A stretch of 45,055 bases of DNA from an uncultured Prevotella sp. (GCA_900553595.1 USEC01000015.1:1-45055); one strand, 5' to 3'. Counted from the first letter of the stretch, positions 1 to 8,336 are shown. The notes: generated by a model not told the origin, from the letters alone. A program made the numbers and translations.

Positions 1-298
1 GCATAATCTCCTCTTTATCATGCGGTTGTGTCAGGAACAGGATGTTCTTCGCTAAATGCTGTTTCACTGTCGGGTCGTAATGATCAATATGGTTGTGTGT
101 CAGCAATACCATATCCAGATCATCCGTAATTTCATTCATCGGCATCGTGAGGTGTACTCTTGGGGTCTTATACACACCTAGAGCCGACTGTAAAGTGCCT
201 TTTCCGGCAAGCATGGGGTCAACAAGTATCTCTTTTCCTGCATAATGAATTCGCAATGTTGCATTACGGATCAATCGAATTGTTACTTTTTCTTCCAT
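1..298 (-). CDS. Metallo-beta-lactamase-fold hydrolase (UlaG-like), 3' part outside window
   Basis: The minus strand reads from an ATG at 298-296 for 99 codons and runs off the window edge, so only the N-terminal part is visible. The protein starts MEEKVTIRLIRNATLRIHYA and then shows VDPMLAGKG and the metal-binding motif THNHIDHYD, that is HxHxDH, at about residues 68-73. This layout (a short beta-rich start, a DPM loop, then HxHxDH) is known from UlaG-like metal-dependent hydrolases of the MBL fold. The substrate cannot be told from the sequence. The gene is divergent from the AraC regulator at 428, with about 130 bp between them, which suggests that the regulator may control it. The DNA is richer in A and T than the genes after 1,850. 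Confidence 0.8.
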   Translation of the reverse strand, partial: MEEKVTIRLIRNATLRIHYAGKEILVDPMLAGKGTLQSALGVYKTPRVHLTMPMNEITDDLDMVLLTHNHIDHYDPTVKQHLAKNILFLTQPHDKEEIM

Positions 299-401
299 CA
301 TAATTTATTGTATTGATTATAGCTGCAAAGTTCGGTAAAAAAAAACGGATGCATTATGCCTTAAAAACAGGAATATATGCCATTTTGATAAATAAAAATA
401 G

Positions 402-409
402 TATATTTG
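402..409 (+). promoter_or_regulatory. Bacteroidetes-type -7 box for the AraC gene
   Basis: TATATTTG matches the TAnnTTTG -7 element used by the primary sigma factor of Bacteroidetes. No well-spaced -33 TTTG is visible; the nearest, at 384-387, is too close. The box ends 19 bp before the ATG at 428 and overlaps a possible TTG start at 407, which argues for the downstream ATG. Confidence 0.5.
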
Positions 410-427
410 CCTCCAAAAACGAAATCT

Positions 428-1327
428 ATGGATAAAATCGTCAATCCTGAACGTCTGGTCAGCGTTCCATTTAGCAAGACACGCTGTGGTGTGGACTTTT
501 ATATCAACTCAGGCTACAGTAGCGATGTATGTGGTGTCCTGACGGAAAACCGGGTGTTTAAAACAGATTTCTTTAGCTTCTATTTTTTTCGTAAGGCCAA
601 TGGGTATCTGCTGCTGAATTTCCGCAAATTTGAATTGCATGCCAATATGGTACTCCTCCTCTCGCCGCATCAGCAGCAGGAATGGCACGTGGATGAAGCA
701 GAACTAGATTACTCTTTTCTTATATTCCGCGAGGATTTTATGCGCACATTCTTAGCGGACAAGTTTTTTGTGTACCGCTTGCTGTATTATTATCAGACCG
801 ACACGCCTCCCTATCTGTTTACTTCGCCGGAAAGCATGGCGGAGTATATTCGTCTTTTAGGAATCATAAAGCAGGAGCTTCTGCATCCTGTTGCCGATAC
901 TTATAATCTCATTGTATCTGTGCTTTACTACTTATTGGTTATTATCAACCGGGCGTATGCCGCTACTTATCATTTACCGATTGATGTACCTAAAAACAAT
1001 TACGCATTCCAGTTTAAGGACTTGCTGGAAAAGAATATCCGTACGAAACAGCGGGTGCAGGAATATGCGGATATGCTCCGTGTGAGCCGTATTACGTTAA
1101 ACAGTTCCGTGATGAGTCAATTCGGCGTATCTGCCAATCATCTGCTCAAGCAGCGTCTGTTGGAAGAATTGAAGAATGAGTTACTGTTTGCTAACCGAAA
1201 CGTGAACCAGCTGGCCGAAGAGTTTCATTTCTCCGACCCGAGTCATCTGATGCGTTTCTTTAAACGTGAAACTGGAAAGACTTTTACGCAATATTTGCGC
1301 GACTACCAAAATGGAATATACGAATGA
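428..1327 (+). CDS. AraC-family transcriptional regulator
   Basis: A 299-residue protein with an N-terminal cupin-like effector region (about 1-180) and a C-terminal AraC DNA-binding domain with two helix-turn-helix units: RVQEYADMLRVSR for the first, and LAEEFHFSDPSHLMRFFKRE followed by GKTFTQYLRDY for the second. The second is a near-perfect match to the conserved AraC signature. I prefer the ATG at 428 (MDKIVNPERL) to an in-frame TTG at 407 because the TTG lies inside the predicted -7 box. The gene is divergent from a metal-dependent hydrolase, a common arrangement in which the regulator controls the divergent gene. The ligand is unknown. The DNA is visibly more AT-rich than the genes after the tRNA, so the pair may be an acquired segment. 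Confidence 0.88.
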   Translation: MDKIVNPERLVSVPFSKTRCGVDFYINSGYSSDVCGVLTENRVFKTDFFSFYFFRKANGYLLLNFRKFELHANMVLLLSPHQQQEWHVDEAELDYSFLIFREDFMRTFLADKFFVYRLLYYYQTDTPPYLFTSPESMAEYIRLLGIIKQELLHPVADTYNLIVSVLYYLLVIINRAYAATYHLPIDVPKNNYAFQFKDLLEKNIRTKQRVQEYADMLRVSRITLNSSVMSQFGVSANHLLKQRLLEELKNELLFANRNVNQLAEEFHFSDPSHLMRFFKRETGKTFTQYLRDYQNGIYE

Positions 1328-1510
1328 AAACGGACAGACTGGAAAGCTTGCAGATTGACCATTCCCATACCAAAGATGTTTTCAACGACTTACAAATATG
1401 CTTAGTGGGAAATCCTATTTCGGCCTAAAATGTGCATCACATTCCGCAGTGTCAAGTTCACCATAGAATAAAAATCTATAAAAATTCTCTGCAATCCCAT
1501 GCAATTTCAA

Positions 1511-1559
1511 AAGGTCACTCTTGCAGAGTTTCGCTTCAAAAAGGTCACCTGAAGGTCAC
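1511..1559. repeat. Three AAGGTCAC direct repeats near the tRNA
   Basis: AAGGTCAC occurs at 1511-1518, 1541-1548 and 1552-1559. The copies lie between the AT-rich left segment and the 3' end of the tRNA-Met gene. They could be remains of an integrase attachment region, but no integrase gene is visible. The rest of 1328-1570 shows no recognisable gene. Confidence 0.4.
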
Positions 1560-1562
1560 CTG

Positions 1563-1600
1563 TAAAAGAAAAAGCACCTACAGAAACTCTGTAAGTGCTT
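1563..1600 (-). terminator. Rho-independent terminator of the tRNA-Met gene
   Basis: An inverted repeat, AAGCAC-c-TACAGA then TCTGTA-a-GTGCTT, occupies 1572-1600. Read on the minus strand it is followed by a T-rich tract (complement of 1571-1563). It starts 12 bp beyond the 3' end of the tRNA, as expected for an intrinsic terminator. Confidence 0.8.
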
Positions 1601-1611
1601 GATTTTCAAAG

Positions 1612-1685
1612 TGGACCAGCCTGGGCTTGAACCAGGGACCTCCAGATTATGAGTCTGTTGCTCTAACCAACTGAGCTACAAGTCC
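1612..1685 (-). tRNA. tRNA-Met (anticodon CAT)
   Basis: The minus strand reads GGACTTGTAGCTCAG, then an anticodon loop CTCATAA (anticodon CAT), then a TTC arm CCTGG-TTCAAGC-CCAGG, and ends in CTGGTCC-A. The acceptor stem pairs except for one T-T mismatch near its base. This looks like the elongator methionine tRNA of Bacteroidales. CCA is not encoded. It has its own strong promoter and terminator, so it is a single-gene unit. Confidence 0.93.
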
Positions 1686-1723
1686 GACTTATTCATTCTT
1701 CGTGAACAAGCTTTAAGTGGGTG

Positions 1724-1755
1724 CAAAGGTAAGGGTTTTGTGGCGAAATGCCAAA
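1724..1755 (-). promoter_or_regulatory. tRNA-Met promoter (TTTG-N20-TACCTTTG)
   Basis: On the minus strand, TTTG (1755-1752) is followed after 20 bp by TACCTTTG (1731-1724). This is a textbook Bacteroidetes promoter with optimal spacing, about 38 bp upstream of the mature tRNA 5' end. Confidence 0.85.
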
Positions 1756-1852
1756 TTTTTATGCAAAAAATTGTTTGCAATCCGGATTAATTGCATAATT
1801 TTACATCGGTTAGTTGGTCGGAGGCCATGATTTATAGCAAAAAACGCGCGTA

Positions 1853-3901
1853 TTGACAACTCTCAGACACATATTGCTCATTGCAGCCTTGGCTGCGTCT
1901 CTCGCCTGCACGGCGCAGGAGAGGGAGCGTCGGCATGCGCTTGATGCCGTGAGTCGTATGTTCGACTATGCCGCCACCGTCGATACGGCGTACATTGAGC
2001 ACCGCGAGAAGTATGCTTATCTGAAATATTCGTTGCGTATAAACAGGCGCAACGCCATTCTTGCAGCCATTCCCACGCTGTGGATGATTTCGCGCAGCGG
2101 CGACAGCGAGTATGTCGGCGAGACCTACGACCGTGTCTATGTGGAGCGTTTCGGCGAGATGAAGGCCACGCGTGTGCTCGAACGCACCACTTTCCCGCGC
2201 CACGGCACGGCCATGCCCACGTTGTTGCAGTATGTCACGCCGAGGATTTACTCCGAACAACTAATCGACAAGCGCATCCTTTCCCCCATTTTCCGCCGCA
2301 ACAAGCGGTTCTACCGCTACCGTGTGTCAGACTTTTCCGCCACCGAGGTGAAGGTGCGCTTCATCCCACGCATCAACAACACGCAGCTTGTGACGGGTTG
2401 GGCGCGTGTGGAGCGGCATTCGGGGCGTGTGACTGAGGCTGCTTTCGACGGCGAGTTCGACATGGTGCGCTTCCATCTTGCCGTGACTATGGGGCGCAGC
2501 GGCGTGGAGTCGCTTCTGCCACGGCGTTGCGACCTCAATGCCCGCTTCCTTTTCATGGGCAACGACCTCAACGCCGAATACACCTCGATGTACGGACTTC
2601 CCGCCCATCTGCTCGACTCTATTGGTTCGCCGCAGGACTCCGCCTTGTTCGCCCGTGTGCGTCCGCTGCCGCTTTCGCCCCATGAAGAGCGTCTTTTCGT
2701 GCGCCGGCAGGCCGTGACCGACTCGCTCCTAACGGACTCCGCCTACCTTGCCCGGCGCAATCATAAGAGTTTCGCCAGCAGGATGTGGCGCAGCGTGGGG
2801 CGCAATCTGCTCGACCGTGTGAAGGGAAACTTCGGTTCGCGCGGGCAGGGCGAGTACCGCATACGCCCGCTGCTCAATCCGCTCTTCTTCAGTTACAGCA
2901 AGCGTCGCGGTTTCACCTATAAGTTCGACGTGCGCGGCAGCTACTATTTCAACGACCACCAGATGCTGCACATGCGCTTCAAGTCGGGCTATTCGTTCAA
3001 GCAGCGGCAGTTCTACTTCAACCTCCCCGTGACTTTCCTCTTCGACACCCGGCACGGAGGATACATAGAATCGGAATGGACAAGCGGCAGCCACATCAGC
3101 ACTTCGGGCATCATTGAGGAGCTGAAGGCGGAGCGCGGCGACGCCATGGACTGGGACAACATGCACCTTGACGCCTTCCGCAACCACGGACTCTACCTCA
3201 AGGCCGCCTACAACGTGTTGCCGAAACTCTCTCTCCAGGCGGGAATGCGCACCTACCGGCGTACCGCCATCGACCGCACGGGCTTCGAACTCGTGGGCAA
3301 ACCCTCCTCATACATACTTGCGGCACCCATTGTCGGACTGGAATACCGCCCGTTGGGAACCAGCGGACCCGTATTCACCGCCGACTACGAGCGCAGCATC
3401 AAGGGCTTCATGGGTGCCAACATGGCTTACGAACGCTGCGAGCTTGACGCGCAATACACCCACTGGCTCACCGCTCTGAGTGCGTTGCAGATGCGTCTCG
3501 GCAGCGGTTTCTACACGCACAAGGGCAAGGGATGGCTCTTCCTCGACTACACTAACTTCCGCGACCGCAACATCCCCGGCGGCTGGAACGACGAGTGGGC
3601 GTGCGAGTTCGAGCTGCTCAACGCCGCCTATTACAACTCGTCGGAGTATTATGTGCGTGCCAATGTCACCTACGAGTCGCCCCTGCTCATGCTCTCGTGG
3701 CTCCCGAAGGTGGGGCGTTACATAGAGAAGGAGCGCATCTATGTCAATGCCCTCGCCGTGCATGAGCTGCACCCCTACATAGAGTACGGCTACGGATTCA
3801 AGACGCGCCTATTCTCGCTCGCCGCCTTTCTCTCGCAGAGCAACGGCCGCTTTGAGGGTTTCTCCGTGCGCATGGGCTTCGAACTCTTCCGCAGCTGGTG
3901 A
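1853..3901 (+). CDS. DUF5686-family outer-membrane protein
   Basis: A 682-residue protein with a signal peptide (TLRHILLIAALAASLACTAQ) followed by a long region with alternating beta-strand character and aromatic strand ends, fitting a DUF5686 beta-barrel outer-membrane protein. Many family members carry an N-terminal carboxypeptidase-regulatory-like domain; this one lacks it. The family function is unknown, though it is common and conserved in Bacteroidetes. The only in-frame start is TTG at 1853: an in-frame TAG lies at 1835, and the nearby ATG at 1827 is in another frame and meets a TGA that overlaps the TTG. The weak start could mean coupled translation or a small sequence error. The protein ends in an aromatic residue, as many barrels do. 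It is followed on the same strand by a sugar kinase after a 127-bp gap. Confidence 0.82.
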   Translation: MTTLRHILLIAALAASLACTAQERERRHALDAVSRMFDYAATVDTAYIEHREKYAYLKYSLRINRRNAILAAIPTLWMISRSGDSEYVGETYDRVYVERFGEMKATRVLERTTFPRHGTAMPTLLQYVTPRIYSEQLIDKRILSPIFRRNKRFYRYRVSDFSATEVKVRFIPRINNTQLVTGWARVERHSGRVTEAAFDGEFDMVRFHLAVTMGRSGVESLLPRRCDLNARFLFMGNDLNAEYTSMYGLPAHLLDSIGSPQDSALFARVRPLPLSPHEERLFVRRQAVTDSLLTDSAYLARRNHKSFASRMWRSVGRNLLDRVKGNFGSRGQGEYRIRPLLNPLFFSYSKRRGFTYKFDVRGSYYFNDHQMLHMRFKSGYSFKQRQFYFNLPVTFLFDTRHGGYIESEWTSGSHISTSGIIEELKAERGDAMDWDNMHLDAFRNHGLYLKAAYNVLPKLSLQAGMRTYRRTAIDRTGFELVGKPSSYILAAPIVGLEYRPLGTSGPVFTADYERSIKGFMGANMAYERCELDAQYTHWLTALSALQMRLGSGFYTHKGKGWLFLDYTNFRDRNIPGGWNDEWACEFELLNAAYYNSSEYYVRANVTYESPLLMLSWLPKVGRYIEKERIYVNALAVHELHPYIEYGYGFKTRLFSLAAFLSQSNGRFEGFSVRMGFELFRSW

Positions 3902-4028
3902 CGCGACGGTGTGCCGCCGCGGTGCCGGGAAAATGGGAAAGGCATGGCGAAAAACCGTGCCGACTATTTGCATATAAGAGAAAAAATACAGAAATTTGCA
4001 GACCGACAATAAAAAGAAAGGAACAACA

Positions 4029-4970
4029 ATGCGCAAAGTGATAGGCATCGGCGAGACGGTGCTCGACATAATATTCAAAGACGGCAAACCCGTCGAGGCT
4101 GTACCCGGCGGCAGCACGTTCAACGCCATCGTGTCGCTGGGGCGCGCCGGAGTCAGCACCACGTTCATTTCCGAAGTGGGAGCCGACCGTGTGGGTTCGC
4201 ACATCATCGACTTCCTCCGTGAGAACGGCGTGGACACGGGCTGCATCAGCGTAATGCCCGGCGGCAAGTCGCCGCTGTCGCTCGCCTTCCTCAACGAGCG
4301 CAACGAGGCCGACTACACATTCTACCGCGACCCGTCGCAGGAGCACCCCGACTTCGTCCTGCCCGAAATCTGTGCCGACGACATCGTGGTGTTCGGCTCG
4401 TTCTATGCCCTCAACCCCTTGCTCCACCGCCAGGTGGCAGCCCTTATGGAGCATGCCCGCAGCTGCGGGGCAATCATCTACTACGACGTGAACTTCCGTC
4501 CTGCCCACCGCAACGACGTGATGAAGATAACGCCTAACCTCATAGACAACCTCGAATATGCCGACATAGTGCGCGGCTCGCATGAGGACTTCATGGAGCT
4601 CTACCGCAAGGACGATGCCGACCGTGTCTATCGGGCAGACATCTCGTTCTACTGCAAGCGTCTTGTCTATACCAATGGCGCACAGCCCGTGACGGTGTTC
4701 GGCGACGGAGGCTTCCGCAAGGAGTACCCCGTGCAGCCCACACCCACCGTGAGCACCATCGGCGCAGGCGACAACTTCAACGCCGGATTCGTGTATGCAC
4801 TCATAAAGAACGGCGTGACACGGGCAGACATAGAGCGCGGACTCGACGAAAAGACATGGGACAGCCTTGTCGGCACCGCCCTGGATTTCGCCGCGGAGTG
4901 CTGCAAGGACATCTTCAACTATGTGTCGAAGGAGTTCGGGGAGAACCTGAAAAACGGGGCAGGAATCTGA
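4029..4970 (+). CDS. PfkB-family carbohydrate kinase (fructokinase-like)
   Basis: A 313-residue cytoplasmic kinase of the PfkB/ribokinase family, which phosphorylates a sugar hydroxyl with ATP. The glycine-rich first signature is PGGSTFNAIVSLGRAG (26-41). The second signature is STIGAGDNFNAG (242-253), with GAGD at 245-248 forming the anion hole and Asp248 as the expected catalytic base; the usual leading Asp of DTxGAGD is Ser here. Length and motifs fit fructokinase, but the sugar cannot be fixed from sequence. I chose the ATG at 4029 (MRKVIGIGET) because AAAGGAACAACA precedes it and the family begins there; an in-frame ATG at 3996 would add an unrelated tail. It is co-directional with DUF5686 upstream and the flavodiiron gene downstream, with a repeat array in the downstream gap. 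Confidence 0.9.
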   Translation: MRKVIGIGETVLDIIFKDGKPVEAVPGGSTFNAIVSLGRAGVSTTFISEVGADRVGSHIIDFLRENGVDTGCISVMPGGKSPLSLAFLNERNEADYTFYRDPSQEHPDFVLPEICADDIVVFGSFYALNPLLHRQVAALMEHARSCGAIIYYDVNFRPAHRNDVMKITPNLIDNLEYADIVRGSHEDFMELYRKDDADRVYRADISFYCKRLVYTNGAQPVTVFGDGGFRKEYPVQPTPTVSTIGAGDNFNAGFVYALIKNGVTRADIERGLDEKTWDSLVGTALDFAAECCKDIFNYVSKEFGENLKNGAGI

Positions 4971-5047
4971 GCTGCGGAGGCAGGGGCGTGCCATGCTTCC
5001 GCAGCTTCGCAGGCAAGCGGAAAACAACGCGCATGGGAGAGCCTGCA

Positions 5048-5128
5048 AAACAAGGCTTGTTTATGTTGCAAACAAGGCTTCTTTGCACTGCAAACAAGGC
5101 TTCTTTTCACAGTAAACAAGGCTTGTTT
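5048..5128. repeat. 22-bp-phased dyad array, locus 1 (four units)
   Basis: Four copies of a dyad of the form AAACAAG-G-CTTGTTT, two with CTTCTTT as the right arm. The core CAAGGCTT starts at 5051, 5073, 5095 and 5117, exactly 22 bp apart. Spacers between the 15-bp dyads are 7 bp. The array fills much of the gap between the sugar kinase and the flavodiiron gene. The same four-unit, 22-bp layout recurs near 11,264 and 25,296. The rest of this gap holds nothing I recognise. Confidence 0.85.
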
Positions 5129-5272
5129 GCAAAGCTACTGTGAAATGCCGGCGTCACGGTCTTGCGATGCTCGGCTATAGGCCTGGTTATGAGTGTGTTC
5201 CGGGCATCGTGCGGCATGGCGGAATGCGGCGTCTTACAAACAGGAATGAAAGAACAAAAATAAAATCAGTTT

Positions 5273-6469
5273 ATGAAAACAGAAATCACAAATGGAATCC
5301 ATTACGTTGGCGTGAACGACCGCCACAAACACATCTTCGAAGGCCTTTGGCCCCTGCCTTACGGCGTATCATACAACTCCTACATCATCGCCGATGAGAA
5401 AATAGCACTCGTCGATACCGTGGAGGCCGACTTCTTCACGCAGTATCTCGACAACATCCGCAGCGTAATCGGCGACCGCCCCATCGACTATATCATCGTA
5501 AACCACATGGAACCCGACCACAGCGGTTCGCTGACACTCATAAAGAAATACTATCCCAACGCCAAAATCGTGGGCAACAAAAAGACCTTCGGCATGATGC
5601 AGGGCTTCTACCGCGTGGGCAACGGTGCCGACGGCGACACGCTTGAGGTGAAGAACGGCGACACGCTGCAGCTCGGCAGCCACACGCTGGCGTTCACACT
5701 GGTGCCTATGGTGCACTGGCCTGAGACGATGGTGACTCTCGACACCACCGCCAACGTGCTCTTCTCGGGCGATGCCTTCGGCTGCTTCGGCGCACTCAAC
5801 GGTGCTTATATCGACGCAGAGATGAACTGCGACATCTATTGGGACGAGATGCTGCGCTACTACTCCAACATCGTGGGCAAATACGGAACACCCGTACAGC
5901 AGGCGTTGAAGAAGCTTGCAGGAGTGAAGATGGACTACATCTGCTCCACACACGGTCCCGTATGGCACAAGCATATAGAGCGTGTCGTCGGCATGTACGA
6001 CCGTCTGAGCCGCTACGAGGGCGCCGACGGACTCGTCATAGCCTATGCTTCGATGTACGGCAACACCGAACGCGCCGCCGAAGTGATAGCACGCGCCGCC
6101 AGCGAAGCCGGAGTGAAGAACATAATAATGCACGACGTGTCGCGCACGCACCACTCCTACATCATTGCCGACATCTTCCGCTACCGCGCACTCATACTCG
6201 GCGCACCCACATACAACAACGGACTCTATCCGCAGATGGAGTCGCTGCTCAGCGAACTGGCAGGGCGCGACATGAAAAACCGGTTGCTCGGCTGGTTCGG
6301 GTCGTTCTCATGGGCAGGCAAGGCTGTGAAGACCATCGGCGAATGGAACGAAACACGACTCCACTTTGAACCCGTCGGCACACCCGTGGAGATAAAGCAG
6401 AGCCTCGATGAGGCTACGACACGCGCCTGCGAAGAACTCGGACGGGCGATGGGAGAGAGACTTCTCTGA
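5273..6469 (+). CDS. Flavodiiron protein (FprA-type, class A)
   Basis: A 398-residue cytoplasmic flavodiiron protein that reduces O2 to water or NO to N2O, taking electrons through FMN from rubredoxin or a similar donor. The N-terminal metallo-beta-lactamase-like domain keeps all diiron ligands: His78, Glu80 and Asp82 in NHMEPDHSG, His148 in VHWPETM, Asp167 in FSGDAFG and His227 in STHGPVW. The C-terminal flavodoxin domain starts near residue 255 with the FMN phosphate loop AYASMYGNTERAAE. There is no extra rubredoxin or flavin reductase domain, so it is a minimal class A protein and needs a separate donor. In an anaerobe the role is protection from oxygen or nitric oxide. The ATG at 5273 is preceded by an A-rich leader without a clear ribosome site, as is usual for Bacteroidetes. 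Confidence 0.95.
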   Translation: MKTEITNGIHYVGVNDRHKHIFEGLWPLPYGVSYNSYIIADEKIALVDTVEADFFTQYLDNIRSVIGDRPIDYIIVNHMEPDHSGSLTLIKKYYPNAKIVGNKKTFGMMQGFYRVGNGADGDTLEVKNGDTLQLGSHTLAFTLVPMVHWPETMVTLDTTANVLFSGDAFGCFGALNGAYIDAEMNCDIYWDEMLRYYSNIVGKYGTPVQQALKKLAGVKMDYICSTHGPVWHKHIERVVGMYDRLSRYEGADGLVIAYASMYGNTERAAEVIARAASEAGVKNIIMHDVSRTHHSYIIADIFRYRALILGAPTYNNGLYPQMESLLSELAGRDMKNRLLGWFGSFSWAGKAVKTIGEWNETRLHFEPVGTPVEIKQSLDEATTRACEELGRAMGERLL

Positions 6470-6496
6470 TACCTCCGGCATCCTGAATCATACAAT

Positions 6497-6534
6497 GCGC
6501 ATGGAGAACGTGCCGAAGGTACGCCTCCATGCGC
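6497..6534 (+). terminator. Strong hairpin after the flavodiiron gene
   Basis: GCGCATGGAG (6497-6506) pairs perfectly with CTCCATGCGC (6525-6534), and inner bases CGTGCC/GGTACG extend the stem. It sits 28 bp past the flavodiiron stop and before the symporter start at 6602. No T-tract follows, so it may be a terminator of the Bacteroidetes type or an RNA-stabilising structure. Confidence 0.45.
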
Positions 6535-6601
6535 CCACAACTGCAAGTGCCTTGCATTTGTCAGAACCTTTACCGCACTATTAACCCAACAACCGACATT
6601 T

Positions 6602-7825
6602 ATGGAAAATATGCAGAACAAAGGATGGAAAGCACGCCTTTTGCACCTCCCTCTGCTGCCCCGCATCATCATTGCCATCATCCTTGGCGTAGTGGCAGGC
6701 AGTTTTGTGCCGGGAGAGTGGCTCCGTGTGTTCGCCACCTTCAACGGCATCTTCAGCCAACTCCTTGGCTTCCTCATCCCGCTCATCATCATCGGACTCG
6801 TCACACCAGCCATCGCCGACATCGGCGAGAGTGCCGGACGGCTGCTCGTCGTCACTGTGCTTGTGGCATATCTCGACACTGTCGTGGCGGCATTCGTGGG
6901 CTACGGCACGGGCGAAGCACTCTTTCCGAGCCTTGTTGCCGGCGGCGAATCGCTGTCGGGAGTGGGACTCGACACCGTCTTTACGCCCTATTTCACCGTG
7001 AAGATACCTCCGATGACCGATGTCATGAGTGCTCTCGTCTTCGCTTTCGTGGCAGGACTGGGCATAGCCTACAGCAAGTCGCCGGTGCTGAAGAGTGCCG
7101 CCTCGGAGGGGCAGGAGATAATATCGCTCACCATCAGCAAGGCCATCATTCCGCTGCTGCCGCTCTATATCTTCGGCATCTTCGTGGGAATGGCTGTCAG
7201 CGGCGACGCCATGCGTGTGATGAGTGTGTTTGCCAAAATCATAGTGGTGATATTCGTGCTTCATGTCTTCATCCTCGTCTATGAGTATTTCATCGCCGGA
7301 CTGATAGCCAAGCGCAACCCCCTGCGCCTGCTTCTCAACATGCTTCCAGCCTATTTCACGGCTCTCGGCACCTCATCGTCGGCTGCCACGATACCCGTGA
7401 CGCTGCGACAGACCGAGAAGAACGGCGTGAGCCGTGGCGTGGCAGGCTTCGTCGTGCCTCTTTGCGCCACCATACACCTCTCGGGTTCGGCCATGAAAAT
7501 AACGGCATGCGCCCTTACAGTGTGTCTGTTAGGAGGCATGCCGCACGGCATAGGGCATTTCACCCATTTCATACTTATGCTCGGAATAGTGATGGTGGCG
7601 GCTCCAGGCGTGCCCGGCGGAGCCATCATGGCAGCCCTTGCACCGCTTGAAAGCATCCTCGGATTCGACCCGAATGCGCAGGCTCTGATGATAGCTCTCT
7701 ACATAGCAATGGACAGTTTCGGTACAGCGTGCAACGTGACGGGCGACGGAGCCATAGCCGTTGCCCTCAACCGCTTCTTCGCCCCGCGCCGCACTACTGC
7801 TGTTCCGGAGAGCACAGACGCTTGA
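6602..7825 (+). CDS. Dicarboxylate/amino acid:cation symporter (DAACS family)
   Basis: A 407-residue inner-membrane transporter with about eight hydrophobic helices and two re-entrant hairpin regions, as in the glutamate/aspartate and serine/threonine symporters (GltP, GltT, SstT). The serine-rich hairpin motif is seen as GTSSSAATIPVT at about 257-268, and the helix 7 to hairpin 2 region as MDSFGTACNVTGDG at about 371-384, where classical members have NMDGT followed by a conserved Asp in helix 8. It moves an acidic or small neutral amino acid, or a dicarboxylate, with Na+ or H+. The substrate is not certain. The start ATG at 6602 gives a typical short amphipathic N-terminus. Its 3' end overlaps the convergent LOG gene by 32 bp. 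Confidence 0.9.
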   Translation: MENMQNKGWKARLLHLPLLPRIIIAIILGVVAGSFVPGEWLRVFATFNGIFSQLLGFLIPLIIIGLVTPAIADIGESAGRLLVVTVLVAYLDTVVAAFVGYGTGEALFPSLVAGGESLSGVGLDTVFTPYFTVKIPPMTDVMSALVFAFVAGLGIAYSKSPVLKSAASEGQEIISLTISKAIIPLLPLYIFGIFVGMAVSGDAMRVMSVFAKIIVVIFVLHVFILVYEYFIAGLIAKRNPLRLLLNMLPAYFTALGTSSSAATIPVTLRQTEKNGVSRGVAGFVVPLCATIHLSGSAMKITACALTVCLLGGMPHGIGHFTHFILMLGIVMVAAPGVPGGAIMAALAPLESILGFDPNAQALMIALYIAMDSFGTACNVTGDGAIAVALNRFFAPRRTTAVPESTDA

Positions 7826-8336
7826 TGTCGTCGAGGCTGCGGGCCGTTTTCAGCGTGTCGTCGAAGCCGTCGCGGAGCACACCGCGGCGGCGCAGGTCGG
7901 CAAGCATGTCGAGAAGCGAGTCCCAGAAACCGTCGATGTTGTAGAGAATCACCTGCTTGTGGTGGTAGCCTATGCTTGCGGCGGCGAGCACTGTGAACAC
8001 CTCGTCGAGCGTTCCCACGCCTCCCGGCAGGGCTATGATGACATCGCTGCGCCCTATAAGCAGGTCCTTACGGTCGGAAAGGTTGTCGCAGAGTATGCGC
8101 ACATCGACATGTTCGCTCACCTTTCCGCCCTTTTCTATTATCGTGGGAATCACGCCTACGGTCTGTCCGCCGCCGTCGTGGGCGGCTTTTGCCACGCACT
8201 CCATGAGTCCCATGTTGCATCCTCCGAACACGAGGGTGTGTCCTTCCGATGCCATCCATGCGCCCAGTTCGCGTGTACGCTCAAAGTATTCGTCCGGCAG
8301 ACTGTTGTTTGCCGAGCAGAAAACACATATTTTCAT
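7794..8336 (-). CDS. LOG-family protein (TIGR00730, lysine-decarboxylase-like fold)
   Basis: A 180-residue cytoplasmic Rossmann-fold protein of the LOG family. Proven members are cytokinin riboside 5'-monophosphate phosphoribohydrolases, which release a base from a nucleoside monophosphate. The catalytic signature PGGVGTLDE lies at 104-112, the phosphate-binding loop FGGCNMGLMECVA at 37-49, and the conserved SDRK at 88-90 region precedes it. The length is usual for the family. The start ATG at 8336 (MKICVFCSAN) is chosen because the family begins with this strand; an upstream ATG would add 11 unrelated residues. The real nucleotide substrate in a gut bacterium is unknown. Its last 32 bp overlap the tail of the convergent symporter gene. 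Confidence 0.92.
   Translation of the reverse strand: MKICVFCSANNSLPDEYFERTRELGAWMASEGHTLVFGGCNMGLMECVAKAAHDGGGQTVGVIPTIIEKGGKVSEHVDVRILCDNLSDRKDLLIGRSDVIIALPGGVGTLDEVFTVLAAASIGYHHKQVILYNIDGFWDSLLDMLADLRRRGVLRDGFDDTLKTARSLDDIKRLCSPEQQ

Noticed and set aside
5048..5128. 22-bp-stepped repeats as a CRISPR array
   Set aside because: Units are 15 bp, spacers 7 bp, only four units, spacers are not unique sequences of the right length, and there are no cas genes.
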